Of a DNA stretch of 64,000 nt, positions 1-9,229 are shown piece by piece (the stretch's first letter is position 1; the number at the start of each line of letters is the position of its first letter). The notes under the pieces were generated by a model. That model was not told the DNA's origin, searched no databases, and worked only from the letters and a program-made list of their open reading frames with translations. Origin of the DNA: Coxiellaceae bacterium (GTDB taxonomy: Bacteria; Pseudomonadota; Gammaproteobacteria; Comchoanobacterales; Comchoanobacteraceae); contig CACKMC010000001.1 in the NCBI GenBank assembly GCA_902601155.1, forward strand, positions 1 to 64,000, in the 5' to 3' direction. A program made the position numbers and the translations under genes.

Positions 1-1
1 T

Positions 2-172
2 TTGGCGAAAGTGTGCAGAGATCATTTGATGTGTGCCTATGATAAACATTATCCTGGCTATGGGTTTGCTTCGCACAAAGGTTATGGCAGTGCGGCACAC
101 CGAGCTGCTTTGAAGGAAAAAGGGCCCTGTCCTATTCATCGACGAAATTTCAAAGGGGTTTTGTCATCATGA
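2..172 (+). CDS. rnhB: Ribonuclease HII, C-terminal part (5' end outside window)
   Basis: Only the last 56 codons are present. The reading frame gives the typical RNase HII ending: KVCRDHLM, then [13 protein letters not shown], then [13 protein letters not shown] before TGA at 170–172. The enzyme cleaves RNA of RNA–DNA hybrids, removing misincorporated ribonucleotides and primers. The stop codon overlaps the dnaE start in an ATGA, so the two genes are translationally coupled; rnhB–dnaE is a standard gammaproteobacterial order. The catalytic acidic residues lie in the missing N-terminal part and cannot be checked. Confidence 0.9.
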   Translation: MAKVCRDHLMCAYDKHYPGYGFASHKGYGSAAHRAALKEKGPCPIHRRNFKGVLSS

Positions 173-3100
173 GTGTGTGCCATCTTCATGTGTATAGCCA
201 ATACTCTGTGGTGCATGGACTGTTACACCCAAAGGCATTGATTGAACTGGCCAAACAGGCGAATATGCCAGCCATTGCTTTAACCGATCGGATGACGATG
301 TATGCATGGGTTAAGTTTTATCAAGCAGCCCAAGCTGCGGGTATTAAACCCATTTTAGGGGCAGAGGTGCGGGTCTGTTATGGTGACGATGAGATAGAGT
401 ATGTGACTTTGTTATGTCAGTCCAATGTGGGTTACCGACGATTGTCGGTATTGTTATCCGAAGCTTATGCATCGCCACACCCACAACATGGTCCTTGTGT
501 GATGCACGATCGCTTGGTGGATTCTGAGGCCGTGGAAGATTTGTTATTGCTGTTGGGCGGGCCGACATCTCGTTGGCCGGCATGGATCGAGGCGGGTTGT
601 GCAGGTCAAGTGCACCAGGCCATTCGAGACGCGTTTCCTGATCGATTTTACTGGGTACTTCAGCCTAATTGTTCGAGTAATGAGTGGATACTTGACTGGG
701 CAAAAAAACATGATGAGCCTGTGGTGGCTACCCATCCCATTTGTTTTGCCCAAACGACAGATTTTGAGGCCCATGAAGCACGCATGTGTATTGACCAGGG
801 GTGTGTATTAGACGACCCAAAACGTCCGCGCTTTTTCACCCAAGACAATTATTTTTGGTCGCCTGAACAGCTGGGTGAAGTGTTTCAGCATGTGCCCAGT
901 GCGCTGACCAATACGGCACTGATTGCCAAGCGCTGCACGGTCACGGCAGAAATGGGGGCGGTGCATTTGCCTGATTACCCCACACCTGCTGGCCAATCGA
1001 TGGCCGATTTTTTTAAAACCCATGCCCACGAAGCACTGACCCAGCGTATACCTGATGCTTCGCTGGCTTATCGTGAGCGGCTTGATCATGAAATTGACGT
1101 CATCACCCAGATGAATTTTGCTGGCTACTTTCTGATTGTTGCTGATTTTATCAACTGGGCAAAACAGCATGATGTCCCTGTGGGACCAGGTCGGGGATCA
1201 GGTGCCGGTTCTTTGGTGGCTTATGTGCTTGGCATCACAGATCTAGATCCTTTACCCTATCATCTTCTTTTTGAGCGTTTTTTGAACCCTGAGCGGGTTT
1301 CAATGCCGGATTTTGATATTGACTTTTGTATGGAAAAAAGGGATCAAGTGATCCAATATGTTGTGTCACGCTATGGTCAGGCCAATGTGGCGCAAATCAT
1401 TACGTATGGTACCATGGCTGCCCGTGCGGTGGTGCGTGATGTGGGCCGTGTATTGAACCATCGCTATGGTTTTGTCGATGAGTTAGCGAAATTGATTCCC
1501 TTTGAACTTGGCATGACGTTAACCAAAGCGCTCACCTTAGAACCTTTGTTACAGGCACGCTATCAACAAGAAGAGTCCGTCAAACGTTTATTGGATTTGG
1601 CCCTCGCCTTAGAAGGGGTGGTGCGTCATGTGGGTAAGCATGCGGGTGGGGTCGTCATCGCGCCTAAGCCTTTGACCTATTTTACGCCGCTTTATTTTGA
1701 ATCTGAGCACGCGCAAGGTATCACGCAGCTGGATAAGGATGATCTAGAAACGATTGGTCTGATTAAGTTTGACTTTTTAGGCTTACGTACACTCACGATT
1801 ATCGATTGGACGATTGAGGGTATTGTGGACCAGCAAGGGGGAGAGAAATTAGCGATCAACCGTATTCCTCTAGACGATGAGCCGACTTACCAAACGATCA
1901 AGCGTTGTCAGACAACCGCGGTGTTTCAGCTTGAATCGCGTGGGATGAAAGAGCTTGTGAAGCGTTTGCAACCTGATCAGTTTGAAGATTTGGTGGCCTT
2001 AGTGGCTTTGTTTCGTCCGGGGCCATTGCAATCGGGGATGGTGGACGATTTTGTCCTGCGTAAGCATGGGCAAGCCGCCATCGTGTATGATCACCCTTTG
2101 CTTGAATCGATTTTGCAACCCACCTATGGTGTTATCTTGTATCAAGAGCAGGTGATGCAGATTGCGCAAGTCTTGGCAGGTTACACCTTGGGCTCAGCTG
2201 ATTTGCTTCGTCGTGCGATGGGTAAGAAAAAACCAGAGGAAATGGAAAAGCAGCGAAGTATTTTTATGGCGGGTGCTGAAAAAAAAGGCATTGATGTCGA
2301 TTGTGCTCGTCAGATTTTTGATTTAATGGAAAAGTTTGCAGGCTATGGCTTCAATAAATCACATTCAGCAGCCTATGCCTTATTATCGTATCAAACGGCG
2401 TGGCTTAAAACGCATTATCCTGCGTTTTTTATGGCGGCAGTGCTGTCGTCTGACATGGATAATACCGATAAGTTAGAAGGCTTTGTGCAAGAGTGTCGTG
2501 CCATGAAGCTGACACTGATCCCACCGCAAGTTAACCAAAGTCGTTTTCGTTTTTTTGTGAATGAACAGGGGGAAATCGTCTTTGGACTGGGGGCAATTAA
2601 GGGGATTGGCCGTCCGGTGGCAGAGCAGATTGTGTCCGTGAGAAAAGAAGGTGGTCCATTTAAAGATTTATTTGATTTTTGTATGCGTTTGGGGCTTGGT
2701 GTCTTGAATCGTCGGAGTCTTGAAGTATTGGCCAACAGTGGGGCTTTGGATGCCTTGGCCCCAAATCGTGCCACACTGTTGGCATCATGGGCACAGTGTA
2801 GCAAACATGCTGAGCAGCAGTTGAAGTCACGTGCTTGTGGTCAGCAAAGTTTATTTGGCCAAAGTGAAGTCAATCAACCAACTTACCCGACACAACACCC
2901 TGATCATCCTTTGACGTGTTTAGCGCAAGAATACAGTGCCCTCGGTTTTTATTTAACCCAACATCCTTTTTATTTTTTACGTCCCCAATTAAATGCTTTC
3001 GGTGTCAAGCCAATTGTCCATGTGTTAAAAGCCAAGGGTGCTTTGCGTGTGGCGGGCTTGGTGCAACAGGTTCGTTTCATGCATAACAAGCAAGGCAAAC

Positions 3101-3531
3101 CTTTTGCCTTTGTGAGTCTTAGCGATGAAAGTGGTCAATGTGAGGTCACCTTATACAGTGAAGTCCTCACGGCTTGTCGTCCGTTGCTGGTGAAGGATCA
3201 GTGGGTTTGTTGTGAGGGGCATGCACGTGAAGATAGTTATGCTGGGCGACAACGTTTACAGGTAGATACCGTGATGTCTTTTCAGCAGATGTGTGAGCAA
3301 ATGGGGCAGCGTTTGGTGTTGCGTGTGGACAGCAATACGTCGCGTGAAGCAGTGGTGGAAGCATTACAATCTCATAAGGATCCTTCGGGTTGGACCTTGG
3401 TGTTGCAGTATCATCATACGGAAGGTGATGTGTGGATCACTTGTGGGGATGCATGGCGTGTGACACGTGATTGGCAACGTTTGCATCGTATGGCACAACA
3501 GCATGCATTAGATATGAGGGTGGTGTCATGA
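169..3531 (+). CDS. dnaE: DNA polymerase III alpha subunit
   Basis: Catalytic subunit of the replicative DNA polymerase, 1120 residues against about 1160 in Escherichia coli. An N-terminal PHP domain starts with the HLH motif at residues 5–7. The polymerase core has the [10 protein letters not shown] loop near residue 337 and PDFDIDF near 380–386, whose Asp383 and Asp385 match the metal-binding pair of C-family polymerases. The helix-hairpin-helix region is followed by a C-terminal OB-fold (about residues 960–1010, [12 protein letters not shown]). The start shares ATGA with rnhB and the stop shares ATGA with ung, so all three appear co-transcribed. In many relatives accA follows dnaE; here ung does. 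The gene looks intact. Confidence 0.97.
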   Translation: MSVCHLHVYSQYSVVHGLLHPKALIELAKQANMPAIALTDRMTMYAWVKFYQAAQAAGIKPILGAEVRVCYGDDEIEYVTLLCQSNVGYRRLSVLLSEAYASPHPQHGPCVMHDRLVDSEAVEDLLLLLGGPTSRWPAWIEAGCAGQVHQAIRDAFPDRFYWVLQPNCSSNEWILDWAKKHDEPVVATHPICFAQTTDFEAHEARMCIDQGCVLDDPKRPRFFTQDNYFWSPEQLGEVFQHVPSALTNTALIAKRCTVTAEMGAVHLPDYPTPAGQSMADFFKTHAHEALTQRIPDASLAYRERLDHEIDVITQMNFAGYFLIVADFINWAKQHDVPVGPGRGSGAGSLVAYVLGITDLDPLPYHLLFERFLNPERVSMPDFDIDFCMEKRDQVIQYVVSRYGQANVAQIITYGTMAARAVVRDVGRVLNHRYGFVDELAKLIPFELGMTLTKALTLEPLLQARYQQEESVKRLLDLALALEGVVRHVGKHAGGVVIAPKPLTYFTPLYFESEHAQGITQLDKDDLETIGLIKFDFLGLRTLTIIDWTIEGIVDQQGGEKLAINRIPLDDEPTYQTIKRCQTTAVFQLESRGMKELVKRLQPDQFEDLVALVALFRPGPLQSGMVDDFVLRKHGQAAIVYDHPLLESILQPTYGVILYQEQVMQIAQVLAGYTLGSADLLRRAMGKKKPEEMEKQRSIFMAGAEKKGIDVDCARQIFDLMEKFAGYGFNKSHSAAYALLSYQTAWLKTHYPAFFMAAVLSSDMDNTDKLEGFVQECRAMKLTLIPPQVNQSRFRFFVNEQGEIVFGLGAIKGIGRPVAEQIVSVRKEGGPFKDLFDFCMRLGLGVLNRRSLEVLANSGALDALAPNRATLLASWAQCSKHAEQQLKSRACGQQSLFGQSEVNQPTYPTQHPDHPLTCLAQEYSALGFYLTQHPFYFLRPQLNAFGVKPIVHVLKAKGALRVAGLVQQVRFMHNKQGKPFAFVSLSDESGQCEVTLYSEVLTACRPLLVKDQWVCCEGHAREDSYAGRQRLQVDTVMSFQQMCEQMGQRLVLRVDSNTSREAVVEALQSHKDPSGWTLVLQYHHTEGDVWITCGDAWRVTRDWQRLHRMAQQHALDMRVVS

Positions 3532-3833
3532 GTGAGATCATGACGTGGCAGTCTGTTTTGGCCTCAGAAAAAAAGGCGCCTTATTTTCAGGCTATCTTAG
3601 ATCGGGTGGCTGCTGCTATTCGTGAGGGTAAGCGTGTTTTTCCTGAGCCTTCTGCTTATTTTGAAGCTTTGCGTTTAACGGCTTTGGCTGATGTGCGTTG
3701 TGTGATTGTCGGACAAGATCCGTATCATGGTCCAGGTCAAGCGCATGGGTTAAGTTTTTCGGTGCCCCATGTTCCAGTAAAAACTCACTGCGTTGAAAAC
3801 CTTCTGGTAAATCTTGCTGCACAGTTTGTTTGA
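3528..3833 (+). pseudogene. ung: Uracil-DNA glycosylase, truncated after about 79 residues
   Basis: The start ATG overlaps the dnaE stop (ATGA). The first 78–79 residues are good family-1 uracil-DNA glycosylase, including the catalytic-Asp motif [19 protein letters not shown] full protein is about 225 residues. From about base 3761 the sequence is no longer ung but the reverse complement of accD, so the remaining codons are antisense accD and end at TGA 3831–3833. The missing part contains the HPSPLS loop and most of the fold, so this fragment cannot be functional. Uracil repair would need an intact copy elsewhere, unless the join is an assembly artefact. Confidence 0.85.
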
Positions 3834-4533
3834 TGACGCGTGGCCCAGCAAAACCAACTAATGCATTGGGCTCTGCGATAATGACATCGCCTAACATGGC
3901 TAAGCTGGCTGAAACACCACCCGTGGTGGGATCACCCAGGACGACAATATAAGGCAGTTTAGCTTCCGCTAATTTAGCCAATGCAGCACTTGTCTTGGCC
4001 ATTTGCATCAAGGAAAAGAGCCCTTCTTGCATTCTGGCACCACCGCTGCAAGTAAAACACACAAAGGGACAACGTTTCTCAATGCTACGATGCACAGCTT
4101 GTACAAAACGCTCGCCCACAGCAGATCCCATCGATCCGCCGATGAAAGAAAACTCAAAAGCACCTGCAATCAAAGGTTGATTGGCCAAACGGCCTTCTGC
4201 CACCAAGAAGGCACTGGTTTCACCTGTTTTTTTTCTGGCTGCTTGCAAACGGTCTTTGTATTTTTTCGTATCACGAAAACCTAAACGATCCATCGGATTG
4301 ACATCATCCGCAAAGCGCACCATGGTGTCTGGATCAAAGAATTGCGTTAAGCGCGCTTGGGCGCTGATACGAAGATGATGCTGACATTTAAAACATACAT
4401 GCAGATTACGCACCAACTCAGCACGATACAGCGCCGCTTGACAGTTCGGACACTGTGTCCAAACACCACTTGCAACCTCTTTACGCTGCCCTGCGAATAG
4501 TTGACCGACTTTCTTAGCTAACCAATGGCTCAT
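3616..4533 (-). CDS. accD: Acetyl-CoA carboxylase carboxyltransferase beta subunit, C-terminus replaced
   Basis: AccD pairs with AccA to transfer the carboxyl group from biotin carboxyl carrier protein to acetyl-CoA, the first step of fatty-acid synthesis. The N-terminal zinc ribbon is intact (CPNC near residue 28, CFKC near 47). The crotonase-like fold follows, with [11 protein letters not shown] and [17 protein letters not shown]. Native sequence stops at FLLEHGA (about residue 256). The last 49 or so residues are antisense ung, so the 305-residue total matches the family length only by chance. The conserved end (DMIV to LAKLMNL in E. coli) is missing, and so is the usual next gene folC. 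AccD is normally essential, so an intact copy or a sequence artefact is expected. Confidence 0.85.
   Translation of the reverse strand: MSHWLAKKVGQLFAGQRKEVASGVWTQCPNCQAALYRAELVRNLHVCFKCQHHLRISAQARLTQFFDPDTMVRFADDVNPMDRLGFRDTKKYKDRLQAARKKTGETSAFLVAEGRLANQPLIAGAFEFSFIGGSMGSAVGERFVQAVHRSIEKRCPFVCFTCSGGARMQEGLFSLMQMAKTSAALAKLAEAKLPYIVVLGDPTTGGVSASLAMLGDVIIAEPNALVGFAGPRVIKQTVQQDLPEGFQRSEFLLEHGAPKNLTHALDLDHDTDLVRQSHNAHQPKPLNAKLQNKQKAQEKHAYPHE
3761..3770. other. Breakpoint joining ung (+) to inverted accD (-)
   Basis: Left of this point the plus strand reads Ung (GLSFSV). Right of it the minus strand reads AccD ([12 protein letters not shown]). Both genes are cut inside conserved domains, head-on. 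The bases GTGCCCC can belong to either side, which suggests a short microhomology at the join. No insertion-sequence end or target duplication is visible. It may be a real inversion or deletion breakpoint or a chimeric sequence; the window alone cannot decide. Confidence 0.75.
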
Positions 4534-4678
4534 AAAGCTTACTCTTCACACATGAAAAAAGTTTATTTTACCACTGATTTGATCAACAATCAATCAACCC
4601 CTATGTCACAACGGCTTTTTCGACGTTGATTTGCTGGGAACTGTAGATGACTCATGTTTTATCGATTACACTGTCAAC

Positions 4679-5905
4679 ATGGAAAAAATACGTGGTATTG
4701 GCATAGCACTTCTCGCTTCACTGTGCATTGGTGGTTTATTGCTATGGTGGCATACCGCGCTCAATGCATCGATCCTATCACTGACTCGCTTAGGAGGCGC
4801 TATCTTTTTACGCTTATTAAGTGTGATCATCGTGCCACTCATTTTCACATCACTGTGCCAAGCTGTTTTACAAATCAAAACAGAAAAACAGCTCACCATA
4901 CTCGGCTTAAGAACACTTGGCTTTTATTTATTGACAACATTGCTGGCCATGAGCATGGCATTCTTGTGTAGCCAGCTACTTTCACACCATACACCTGCCT
5001 TATTAACCACAAGCACTTGGGTCAGACCCGCCACTGATTTATCATTGCATACCATCGTATTGACTTGGTTTCCTGCCAACCTGATCAAAAGCCTTGCGGA
5101 AGGTAATCTGATTGCACTGATCATTATCACCCTGTTTTTTGCGATAGCTTGTCGACAAGCCAGCGCCCAAAGCGCAACGATTCAACAATGGGTCGCCAGT
5201 TTACACACGGTACTCGTTGCCTGGTTAATGCTTGTATTACGATTAGCGCCTTATGGTATATTCTGCCTCATCACCGCCACTTTACTCCAAACAGGCTGGC
5301 ATGCCATACCACCGCTGCTCTTTTATATGCTCACTGTGTTACTGGCTCTATGCTTACATTGCCTGATCAGCTTTGGTTTTTTACTCTATCAATTCACGCC
5401 CCATACTTTAATCACTGTGGTACACCAAATGCGCCAACCTTTAATCACCGCCTTTAGTTTAGCCAGCAGTCAAGCCACCATCCCACTGGTCATGCAATAC
5501 CTCACAACGCGCCTTAAACTTCGTGAAACGACCACATCCTTGGTCATCCCCATGGGCGCCACCGTCAACATGGACGGCACGGCCATCATGCAAGTAGTGG
5601 CCAGCCTTTTTATTGCCCATCATTACCATATTATCTTAAGTGGCTTCGATTATGTGATGTTATTCACACTCATCATGATGGCCTCCATAGGCACAGCAGG
5701 CATTCCTGGCATTGGCCTCATGACCTTGGCAGCAGTGTTCACCCAATTGGGCTTACCTTTGGAAGGCATTGGCCTCATTCTTGGGGTGGATCGCTTATTA
5801 GATATGTGTCGCACTACCGTCAATGTGCTTGGTGATAGCGTCATTGCTTGTGTCATTGATTACACCACAGACACCCTAGACCAGCCATCTGCACATAAGA
5901 CATAA
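4679..5905 (+). CDS. Dicarboxylate/amino acid:cation symporter (DAACS family)
   Basis: Secondary transporter of the GltP/DctA/SstT type, importing glutamate, aspartate or C4-dicarboxylates with protons or sodium at the inner membrane. About eight hydrophobic helices are visible. The diagnostic motifs are present: serine-rich hairpin SLASSQATIPL, NMDGTAIMQ in TM7, and the second hairpin and TM8 with GIPGIGLMTLA and LGVDRLLDMCRTTVNVLGD. At 408 residues it has the usual length. ATG 4679 is preferred over an in-frame TTG at 4631; neither has a clear ribosome-binding site. The exact substrate cannot be assigned. It sits between accD and truA in opposite orientation, interrupting an otherwise conserved gene block. 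Confidence 0.9.
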   Translation: MEKIRGIGIALLASLCIGGLLLWWHTALNASILSLTRLGGAIFLRLLSVIIVPLIFTSLCQAVLQIKTEKQLTILGLRTLGFYLLTTLLAMSMAFLCSQLLSHHTPALLTTSTWVRPATDLSLHTIVLTWFPANLIKSLAEGNLIALIIITLFFAIACRQASAQSATIQQWVASLHTVLVAWLMLVLRLAPYGIFCLITATLLQTGWHAIPPLLFYMLTVLLALCLHCLISFGFLLYQFTPHTLITVVHQMRQPLITAFSLASSQATIPLVMQYLTTRLKLRETTTSLVIPMGATVNMDGTAIMQVVASLFIAHHYHIILSGFDYVMLFTLIMMASIGTAGIPGIGLMTLAAVFTQLGLPLEGIGLILGVDRLLDMCRTTVNVLGDSVIACVIDYTTDTLDQPSAHKT

Positions 5906-5915
5906 GCAGGTCTTT

Positions 5916-6734
5916 TTATCCTACACTATCCTGATCGGCTATGGGCAAATAAGTGATAGGGTCAAATAAAGGCGGATCCACCCACTGACATGCCGAGGGA
6001 TAGTAAGCCTTCACAAAATACAACCCTGTGGCCGGCATACATGGCATGCGTGGATGACGAACCCCCGTGTCAACGGCTTCTTTGAATACATCCATCGTCA
6101 CATCACCTGCGCCAACAGCCAAGGTTGCACCCGCAATAAAACGCACCATATGATGCAAGAAACCATTGGCGATGATTTCTAAGCACCAAGCTTGATCGGA
6201 TGGATGCTTCTGCCATTGGCAGTGAAAAATACGCCGACGAGCATGCTTCGCCTGACATTCACGTGTACGAAATACTTGGAAGTTTCGCTCACCAATCAAA
6301 TAAGCGGCTGCCTCGTGAAGTTTATCCGCCTCCACTGGTTTTGACCATAGACTCATGCGTTGTCGCCAAATCGGATGCTGATCACTTCGACACCAGTACC
6401 GGTAGTGACGTGCTTGTGCTGAAAAACGAGCATGAAAAGCATCATCAACGACACTGACTTGATTGAAACGAATCGCCGGTGGCAATAAGCTATTGGCGCC
6501 ACGACGTAATTGAGATAATGTGCGGGGATGATGGCCATCAAAATGAATGGTTTGGCTTAAGGCATGCACCCCAGCATCTGTGCGACCTGCACAGACGATA
6601 TCGACGGGGTGGTCTAAGATCTTAGACAGCGCTTTTTCAACAAAATATGCCACTGTTTGTGTGGTATGCTGCTGCGCCTGCCAACCGTGAAACATTGCAC
6701 CATCATAGGAAACTGATGCTGCAAATCGCGTCAT
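5916..6734 (-). CDS. truA: tRNA pseudouridine(38-40) synthase
   Basis: Converts uridines 38–40 of the anticodon arm to pseudouridine. The N-terminal SYDGAMFHGWQAQ and the catalytic motif CAGRTDAGVHALSQ, whose Asp attacks the base, are clear, as is HHMVRFIAGATLAVG in the second half. The 272-residue length is normal. The start ATG directly follows the stop of the fimV-like gene with no gap, so translation is probably coupled. The fimV–truA order is conserved in gammaproteobacteria. The 3' end faces the symporter with a 10-base gap. Confidence 0.96.
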   Translation of the reverse strand: MTRFAASVSYDGAMFHGWQAQQHTTQTVAYFVEKALSKILDHPVDIVCAGRTDAGVHALSQTIHFDGHHPRTLSQLRRGANSLLPPAIRFNQVSVVDDAFHARFSAQARHYRYWCRSDQHPIWRQRMSLWSKPVEADKLHEAAAYLIGERNFQVFRTRECQAKHARRRIFHCQWQKHPSDQAWCLEIIANGFLHHMVRFIAGATLAVGAGDVTMDVFKEAVDTGVRHPRMPCMPATGLYFVKAYYPSACQWVDPPLFDPITYLPIADQDSVG

Positions 6735-7307
6735 TTACGCTGAGTCCATGCGCGCAAGCAAGGCTTTTGCCTGTGCTCGCTGGTCACTATTGCCCAATAC
6801 CAAGACCTCAGAAATGACACTACTGGCACTGCGTTTATCGCCCATGGTTAGATAGGCTTCGATCAAATCAAGTTTAGCTGGCACACCCTCTTCTGAACTT
6901 AAAAAATCATACTCTTCTTCCTCTGCGTTTTTTTCTTGGCGACTATCTCGCATCGTAGACAAGACCGTCCACCATAAGAGTAACCCGAGGCTCAGCGCCA
7001 TCCACAAACGAAAATCATGATGATGACTGGCTGGCAGTGCTTGAAACAAAGAAGGGGGTTCAATGGTGTAGAGTGTTGTTAACCGTTGCTTCATTAAATC
7101 ATTTTGCGCCGTTAATTCAATCGCATATTGTTTATATTGATTATTTTCTTTTTTAAGCGCATGAATCTCTTGCTGCAACAAGGCTGAATAGGCTTGAACA
7201 GGTTGCGTCACCAAGACCCAGGGTGACGCAGATACCGCCGTCACGGCTGAAGCGGGTACAAGCCATAATAGCAAACAACAAAGCATTCCCCCGATAGCTG
7301 ATCGCAT
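6735..7307 (-). CDS. Miniature FimV-like protein
   Basis: A 190-residue envelope protein: hydrophobic signal segment (about 1–25), short coiled coil (about 45–75), one transmembrane helix (about 100–116), a Glu-rich stretch, and a C-terminal 45-residue domain (KLDLIEAYLTMGDKRSASSV) matching the FimV C-terminal TPR-like domain. Position directly upstream of truA and downstream of asd is the classical fimV locus. Known FimV proteins are polar hub proteins, usually several hundred residues or more, with a periplasmic LysM domain; no LysM is visible here. It may keep only the membrane anchor and the cytoplasmic binding domain. A ribosome-binding site (GGAG) precedes ATG 7307. FimV-type assignment is firm for the C-terminus only. 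Confidence 0.7.
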   Translation of the reverse strand: MRSAIGGMLCCLLLWLVPASAVTAVSASPWVLVTQPVQAYSALLQQEIHALKKENNQYKQYAIELTAQNDLMKQRLTTLYTIEPPSLFQALPASHHHDFRLWMALSLGLLLWWTVLSTMRDSRQEKNAEEEEYDFLSSEEGVPAKLDLIEAYLTMGDKRSASSVISEVLVLGNSDQRAQAKALLARMDSA

Positions 7308-7371
7308 ACTTCCATCTCCTCACACCAATGTTACTTGCAGTGTAACGGAGTGAGCAGGGGTTTGTACAGCT

Positions 7372-7836
7372 TTATCGATTAAAGGGGGATGGCTTGGGGG
7401 GTGTTGGATCTGGCTCAGGATCTGGACTGGGATCTGCTTCTTGATCACCAAACAGAGGGATGATGTCCGGATTGTCCTCAGCACTGGCAGCAGGGGCATC
7501 ATCGTATTCATGATTCACTGCTTGACCGGTTTGAGAGGAAGCACGTTGCTTTTTCTTACGTTCAAGCAAGCGACGCATATCATCGGGTAATGCTTTCAAA
7601 TCATGCTCTGACATATCCACAAGCGCAGACAACAACTGATCTGCCGTCACGGTATCCACATGCTTGGGATCGCCACCCAGTGCATCCACAAGCTGCCCTA
7701 CTTTATCGGGATTTTCTTCGATCCAACTGGCTAAATGCGCATGAATCTCTTGATCAGTTGCTTTGGCGTCTGATCCCAACAAATCACGTAGCATGGTGAC
7801 AACACTTTGCTCATCAGGTTGGCGTGGATCAGACAT
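7372..7836 (-). CDS. Uncharacterised small acidic protein
   Basis: Not recognised. It encodes 154 residues. The first 110 or so are helical and mixed-charge (LRDLLGSDAKATDQEIHAHL, then a basic LLERKKKQR stretch). The last 45 are disordered, acidic and proline-rich (DPSPDPEPDPTPPKP). There is no signal peptide or membrane helix, so a cytoplasmic location is likely. The start is chosen at 7836 because the ATG shares eight bases (ATGTCTGA) with the asd stop and lies nine bases after GAGG. An upstream in-frame ATG at 7842 is too close to that site. It is part of the asd–fimV–truA operon. Confidence 0.65.
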   Translation of the reverse strand: MSDPRQPDEQSVVTMLRDLLGSDAKATDQEIHAHLASWIEENPDKVGQLVDALGGDPKHVDTVTADQLLSALVDMSEHDLKALPDDMRRLLERKKKQRASSQTGQAVNHEYDDAPAASAEDNPDIIPLFGDQEADPSPDPEPDPTPPKPSPFNR

Positions 7837-8854
7837 AGGCATTTTCCTCTTGTTGACATAGACTTTGTATGCAGGCATTGATTTGCAGTGCCTGCGTGGC
7901 AGCACCTTTTCGTAAATTATCAGTAATACACCAAAAGCTCAAGCAAGTAGGATGATCCACTGCCACGCGTGCACGCGTCACAAACACATCATCCTGACCC
8001 ACAGCATCGACAGCCGTGGCCTGGTCAGGCGACACATATTGCAGACCTGCTTGCGCCTGCCATGCTTGCAATACCTCATCAATATGCCACGCTTGATCAC
8101 GATACACACTGACACTCATGCCATGACAAGCAAAGCTGGGGACACGGACGGCTGTGGCTTGCAAGCTCCATGAAGGGTAATCGAGGATACGTGACACTTC
8201 TCGACGAATCTTTTCTTCTTCACCACTTTCACCTTGTGCATCGATGCAATCAATCCACGGCATACAATTGAATCCGATTGGTTTCTCATAATACGTGGCT
8301 TGTCCTTTTTTATGTGCTAACACGTCTTGACTTTCTTGTGACAAAGCAGACAATGCCTGGCGCCCACTGCCAGAAACGGATTGATAGGTGGACACATTGA
8401 CATGACCCATGCCTCCCATAGCATGCAAAGGTGCTAAGGCCATACTCAAAGGAGTGGCCACACAATTGGGACTGGCAAAGACACGTTGTCCTTGATGTAT
8501 GGCCTGCTGCATCTTGGCTGCATGTAGCTCAGGAATGACCAAAGGCACTGCGGGATCATGGCGATGGGCGGCACTTTTATCAATCACCCAACAGGCATGC
8601 TGACGTAAACGCGGCATGAGTGCGCGCGCGCACGTTTCACTAACGGCCAAAAACACAACATCCACGGAGGAAAAATCGAAGTCTAGGGTGTTTTTGACTA
8701 GCCAAGACTTGCCTTGTACCACCATGGTTTTTCCTGTGGAGCGCTCACTGGCCAATGCTTCAATATGCGTTTCGCCACGGGCCAATAATCCCGCCAATAT
8801 ATACTCACCCACTAAACCGGTGGCGCCAACGACTGCGTAACGCGTTACTGCCAT
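7829..8854 (-). CDS. asd: Aspartate-semialdehyde dehydrogenase
   Basis: Makes aspartate semialdehyde from aspartyl phosphate with NADPH, feeding lysine, diaminopimelate, threonine and methionine synthesis. The N-terminal nucleotide-binding GATGLVGEYIL, the catalytic cysteine in ASPNCVATPL, the STYQSVSGSGRQAL loop and the substrate-binding His in VPSFACHGMSVSV are all present. The 341-residue length is normal. It is the first gene of the leftward asd–orf–fimV–truA group. The shadow paralogue USG-1 shares the fold but usually lacks the catalytic Cys, which is retained here. Confidence 0.93.
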   Translation of the reverse strand: MAVTRYAVVGATGLVGEYILAGLLARGETHIEALASERSTGKTMVVQGKSWLVKNTLDFDFSSVDVVFLAVSETCARALMPRLRQHACWVIDKSAAHRHDPAVPLVIPELHAAKMQQAIHQGQRVFASPNCVATPLSMALAPLHAMGGMGHVNVSTYQSVSGSGRQALSALSQESQDVLAHKKGQATYYEKPIGFNCMPWIDCIDAQGESGEEEKIRREVSRILDYPSWSLQATAVRVPSFACHGMSVSVYRDQAWHIDEVLQAWQAQAGLQYVSPDQATAVDAVGQDDVFVTRARVAVDHPTCLSFWCITDNLRKGAATQALQINACIQSLCQQEENAYV

Positions 8855-9042
8855 GGTGATGCCTACTTACTTAATCACGCGGTGATGATAACACAGCTTG
8901 AACCATGAAACAAAATCAGCTAAAACATACCCCCCTACGTAGACTGTCACGAAGCCCCCAAGACATGCCAAGAAAAGTCACGACATGAGACTAAAATCAC
9001 GCCAAATCAATGCAAGATATGACTTCAAAAAATAATAGCCAA

Positions 9043-9075
9043 TATCTTACATGACTAACATCAACTATCTTACAT
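9043..9075. repeat. Direct repeat TATCTTACAT, two copies
   Basis: TATCTTACAT occurs exactly at 9043–9052 and 9066–9075, a start-to-start distance of 23 bases or about two helical turns. A related inverted sequence lies about 20 bases upstream. Spacing and position, about 100 bases before the TATAAT of the regulator gene, suggest operator sites, possibly autoregulatory. This is inference from layout only. Confidence 0.5.
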
Positions 9076-9178
9076 ACAACAAATACTTATAAGAATAAAA
9101 AAACAATTAATATGGGTGCGAATCAAGTTAAAAACTAAGTTTTTTTCTAGATAGGATTTCATTTTTTGGGATAATACG

Positions 9179-9184
9179 TATAAT
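9179..9184 (+). promoter_or_regulatory. -10 box of the regulator gene
   Basis: A perfect TATAAT lies 45 bases upstream of the chosen ATG at 9230. The region 16–18 bases upstream has no good -35 hexamer (ATTTCA), so the promoter may need an activator or be weak. Confidence 0.5.
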
Positions 9185-9229
9185 GACAGAGTGTGCTATT
9201 ACGGCACAGACTTCTCAGGGAGCGATCAC

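Larger units (their letters stand above)
8855..9229. other. AT-rich intergenic region between asd and the regulator gene
   Basis: This 375-base divergent intergenic region has no convincing reading frame. It contains two GTCACGA copies (8946–8952, 8977–8983), two exact copies of TATCTTACAT 23 bases apart, an inverted near-copy (GCAAGATATGA, about 9012–9022), and a TATAAT box before the regulator gene. It probably carries the promoters of both flanking genes. Confidence 0.6.
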
